A stretch of 23,677 bases of DNA, taken from the NCBI GenBank assembly GCA_964543855.1, contig CAZJAD010000028.1:1-23677 (forward strand). The letters are read 5' to 3'. The notes under the pieces are model-generated. The model searched no databases, was not told the origin of the DNA, and saw only the letters and a list, made by a program, of their open reading frames with translations. Source of the stretch: CAZJAD01 sp964543855. GTDB taxonomy: Bacteria; Electryoneota; RPQS01; DYHQ01. A program made the translations under genes and the position numbers. This document shows, one piece after another, positions 23,406-23,677 of this stretch (the first letter of the stretch is position 1; the number at the start of each line of letters is the position of its first letter).

Positions 23406-23677
23406 ATGAAAACGACATACACTTGCCCGCACTGCGGAGGCCAGATCGAGGCATTCCGCAATCCTCGTCCCACGGTGGACATTCTCTTCAATCGTCCCGG
23501 CGAGGTCCTGCTCATTCGTCGGAGGAACCCGCCCCCCGGTTGGGCACTCCCGGGAGGCTTCGTCGACTATGGCGAGTCCGCGGAACAGGCCGCCGAGCGG
23601 GAAGCACTCGAAGAGACCGGGCTGCAGACCCACGGACTTCGCCAGTTTCGGGTCTACTCCGAGCCCGGTCGTGACCC
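23406..23677 (+). CDS. NUDIX hydrolase with N-terminal CxxC motif (partial, cut by right edge)
   Basis: The first 90 residues of a NUDIX-fold pyrophosphatase, cytosolic, which would hydrolyse a nucleoside diphosphate linked to another group. It opens MKTTYTCPHCGG, a zinc-ribbon-like CxxC, then the NUDIX core with LLIRRRNPPPGWALPGG and a complete NUDIX box (GFVDYGE, seven residues, REALEETGL). All metal-binding glutamates of the box are present. The ATG has AGAGG four bases upstream and follows the PDZ terminator by about 40 bases. The substrate cannot be told from this fragment; ADP-ribose or a nucleoside triphosphate are common in the family. Confidence 0.92.
   Translation, partial: MKTTYTCPHCGGQIEAFRNPRPTVDILFNRPGEVLLIRRRNPPPGWALPGGFVDYGESAEQAAEREALEETGLQTHGLRQFRVYSEPGRD

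Noticed and set aside
1..23677. tRNA, rRNA, CRISPR arrays, insertion sequences, attachment sites
   Set aside because: No cloverleaf, rRNA core sequence, regularly spaced repeats, transposase or terminal inverted repeats were noticed; a covariance-model scan was not possible.

Overview
This window looks like chromosomal DNA from a GC-rich, Gram-negative (diderm) bacterium. The diderm reading rests on an MlaE/MlaF-type lipid transporter, a C-terminal outer-membrane-type beta-barrel, several proteins with signal peptides, and a TatA subunit. Very long secreted multidomain proteins (subtilisin + FG-GAP/VCBS repeats + Fn3/Ig modules + a C-terminal 'YPNPY' sorting-like module; nuclease + NGGE-W modules) and a metallopeptidase/TolB-propeller/barrel fusion are typical of FCB-related candidate phyla (Latescibacterota, Zixibacteria, Eisenbacteria and similar). 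That placement is inference. I saw no rRNA, tRNA, CRISPR array, insertion sequence or phage gene, so this is mostly core genome rather than an accessory island.

Layout. (1) 1-5521, minus strand: a tightly packed run reading ccsA (cytochrome c biogenesis) -> gluzincin/TolB-propeller/beta-barrel fusion -> mlaE -> mlaF (cut by the left edge). (2) 5676-6248, minus: an orphan regulator with a MerR-type helix-turn-helix in front of a receiver domain, with its own strong promoter and a hairpin behind it. (3) 6365-6529, minus: a 54-residue tatA with a TTG start and a near-consensus promoter. (4) 6625-9537, minus: a secreted endonuclease/exonuclease/phosphatase-fold enzyme with three tandem wall-type modules. 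(5) 9538-9892: a divergent control region. (6) 9893-20191, plus: hsp20-lon-comF, overlapping end to end, then a giant secreted subtilisin, coaE and a secreted S9 peptidase, closed by a 13-bp hairpin terminator. (7) 20300-21847, minus: a 1-pyrroline-5-carboxylate dehydrogenase. (8) 22181-23245, plus: an exported tandem-PDZ protein behind a possible ECF/sigmaE-like promoter, closed by a 12-bp hairpin terminator. (9) 23406-end, plus: a NUDIX hydrolase cut by the right edge.

The unifying theme is envelope biogenesis and protein quality control. Lon and Hsp20 act on misfolded cytosolic protein and are translationally coupled. Secreted S8 and S9 peptidases, an exported zinc metallopeptidase-barrel and a PDZ protein act outside the cytoplasm. 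The points most worth checking are an AU-rich hairpin that would hide the hsp20 ribosome binding site (a candidate RNA thermometer at the head of hsp20-lon), the metallopeptidase-propeller-barrel protein inside an Mla-type operon, the HTH-first response regulator, and the sigmaE-like promoter in front of the PDZ gene.
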